Shown here in pieces: positions 6,574 to 7,521 of a DNA stretch of 7,521 nucleotides. Origin of the DNA: Pseudomonadota bacterium (GTDB lineage Bacteria; Pseudomonadota; Alphaproteobacteria; Sphingomonadales; Sphingomonadaceae). The notes under the pieces are model-generated. The model saw only the letters and a list, made by a program, of their open reading frames with translations, had not been told where the DNA came from and made no database searches. Numbering within the stretch: position 1 is the first letter of the stretch; each line of letters starts with the position of its first letter. The position numbers and the translations under genes are program-made. The stretch spans positions 1 to 7,521 of the forward strand of contig JAFAED010000013.1 of the NCBI GenBank assembly GCA_023424275.1. Reading direction: 5' to 3'.

Positions 6574-7521
6574 CAAGTTGGACGAGCTTTGAAATCGGTA
6601 CGGACGGCGCCGACGCTCCGACGCTGGTGTTCGCGGCAGGCGATGCCCTGTTTGTCCCCGAAGCGCTCCGCGCCCGCGTCGCCGCGCGTATCGGATCGAC
6701 GGGCTTCGATGCGAAGCCGGGCCGCTGGCTCGACCTTGTCGGCGAAGCCGGCGACCGTGTCGTCATCGTCGGCGTGGGCGGCGGCGACAGTCCGGACCGG
6801 TGGCGAAACGCCGGTGGGCATCTGGTCGATGCAACGAGGGCACTCCACCTCAAAGCCGTTCGCCTGCCGGCTGCGGCCGAACTGGGCATCGAAGCGGCGC
6901 TGGCGGATCTGCTCGAGGGTGTATTACTCCACGGCTTCCGGCTCGATCAGGGGCGCGGCGATCCGGTGCCGGGTCAGTTTGCATCGACCCTGCACGTCGC
7001 CGCGACCGATGCCGCGCTCGTCGAGCAGGCGCGGCTGCGCGCCGATCCTGTCAATCGCGCGCGTGCGTGGGTGGAGCAGCCCGCAAACCTGCTGACGCCG
7101 GCGGTGTTCGCCGACGAGGCCGGGGCTGCGCTGGAACCGCTGGGGATCACGGTACGCCAGCTCGGACCCGCCGAACTCGAAACGCTCGGGGCGGGTGGCA
7201 TCCTCGCCGTCGCGGCCGGCAGCGTGAACGAGGCGCGGCTGACGATCGCCGAATGGCGCGGTGCGCCCGAGCGCGAGGGCTGGGATGCGGCGTTCGTCGG
7301 CAAGGGGCTGACCTTCGACGCTGGCGGACTCAACCTGAAGCCGCGTCCGGGCATCGCCAAGATGAAGTTCGACATGGCGGGCGGTGCCGCCGTTCTGGGC
7401 GCTGTCGAGCGGCTGGCGCGGCGCAAGGCTGCGGCGAACGTCGTCGCAATCGTCCCGATGTGCGAGAATAATATCGACGGCAAATCCTATCGTCCCGGCG
7501 ACGTCATCACATCGCTGGCGG
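6570..7521 (+). CDS. M17 leucyl aminopeptidase family protein (C-terminus cut by window edge)
   Basis: The first 317 residues of a di-metal cytosolic aminopeptidase of the PepA/leucine aminopeptidase family, which removes N-terminal amino acids from peptides. Residues 1-150 are the variable N-terminal domain. The catalytic domain begins around ARAWVEQPANLLTP (164-177). The metal and active-site block is clear: GKGLTFDAGGLNLKP has Lys245, Asp250 and Lys257, and KMKFDMAGGAAV has Asp268; spacings of 5, 7 and 11 are the same as Lys270, Asp275, Lys282 and Asp293 of E. coli PepA. The sequence ends in NNIDGKSYRPGDVITSLA, just before the expected NTDAEGR box that would hold the remaining metal ligands and arginine. 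The start ATG overlaps the FMN enzyme's TGA as ATGA, with AAGGA 7 bases ahead. Its place in the operon suggests a dedicated role in peptide breakdown rather than general housekeeping, but that is inference. Confidence 0.94.
   Translation, partial: MTSWTSFEIGTDGADAPTLVFAAGDALFVPEALRARVAARIGSTGFDAKPGRWLDLVGEAGDRVVIVGVGGGDSPDRWRNAGGHLVDATRALHLKAVRLPAAAELGIEAALADLLEGVLLHGFRLDQGRGDPVPGQFASTLHVAATDAALVEQARLRADPVNRARAWVEQPANLLTPAVFADEAGAALEPLGITVRQLGPAELETLGAGGILAVAAGSVNEARLTIAEWRGAPEREGWDAAFVGKGLTFDAGGLNLKPRPGIAKMKFDMAGGAAVLGAVERLARRKAAANVVAIVPMCENNIDGKSYRPGDVITSLA

Overview
The window reads as a piece of chromosome from a GC-rich alphaproteobacterium. A sphingomonad (Sphingopyxis or Sphingomonas type) is the most likely source. 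The reasons are strong GC bias at third codon positions, a TonB-dependent receptor of the sphingomonad style, and a receptor, regulator and catabolic-enzyme cluster of the kind common in that group. This assignment is inference; there is no 16S or other marker here.

Layout. Positions 1-1981 hold two hydrolase genes on the minus strand: a serine hydrolase of the beta-lactamase/S12 family (782-1981) followed 30 bases later by an alpha/beta hydrolase of the IroE-like esterase type, whose C-terminus lies beyond the left edge. Positions 1982-2274 form a 293-base AT-richer divergent intergenic region. It carries three inverted repeats and a shared octamer GAGTTTCC in opposite orientations near its two sides. 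On the plus strand follow a complete TonB-dependent outer-membrane receptor (2275-4494), an XRE-family regulator with a C-terminal cupin sensor domain (4533-5333), an FMN-dependent alpha-hydroxy-acid dehydrogenase/oxidase (5362-6573), and an M17 leucyl aminopeptidase that overlaps it by 4 bases and runs off the right edge (6570-7521).

How the genes may work together (inference). The receptor would bring a small molecule across the outer membrane. The two serine hydrolases could cleave ester or amide bonds. The FMN enzyme would oxidise a released 2-hydroxy acid to a 2-oxo acid, and the aminopeptidase would release amino acids. The XRE-cupin protein would sense the compound or a breakdown product and control both arms through the palindromes in the intergenic region. 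A peptide or depsipeptide-like substrate containing a hydroxy acid would explain all the enzymes, but the sequence does not identify the substrate. No mobile elements, RNA genes, CRISPR arrays or convincing terminators were seen.
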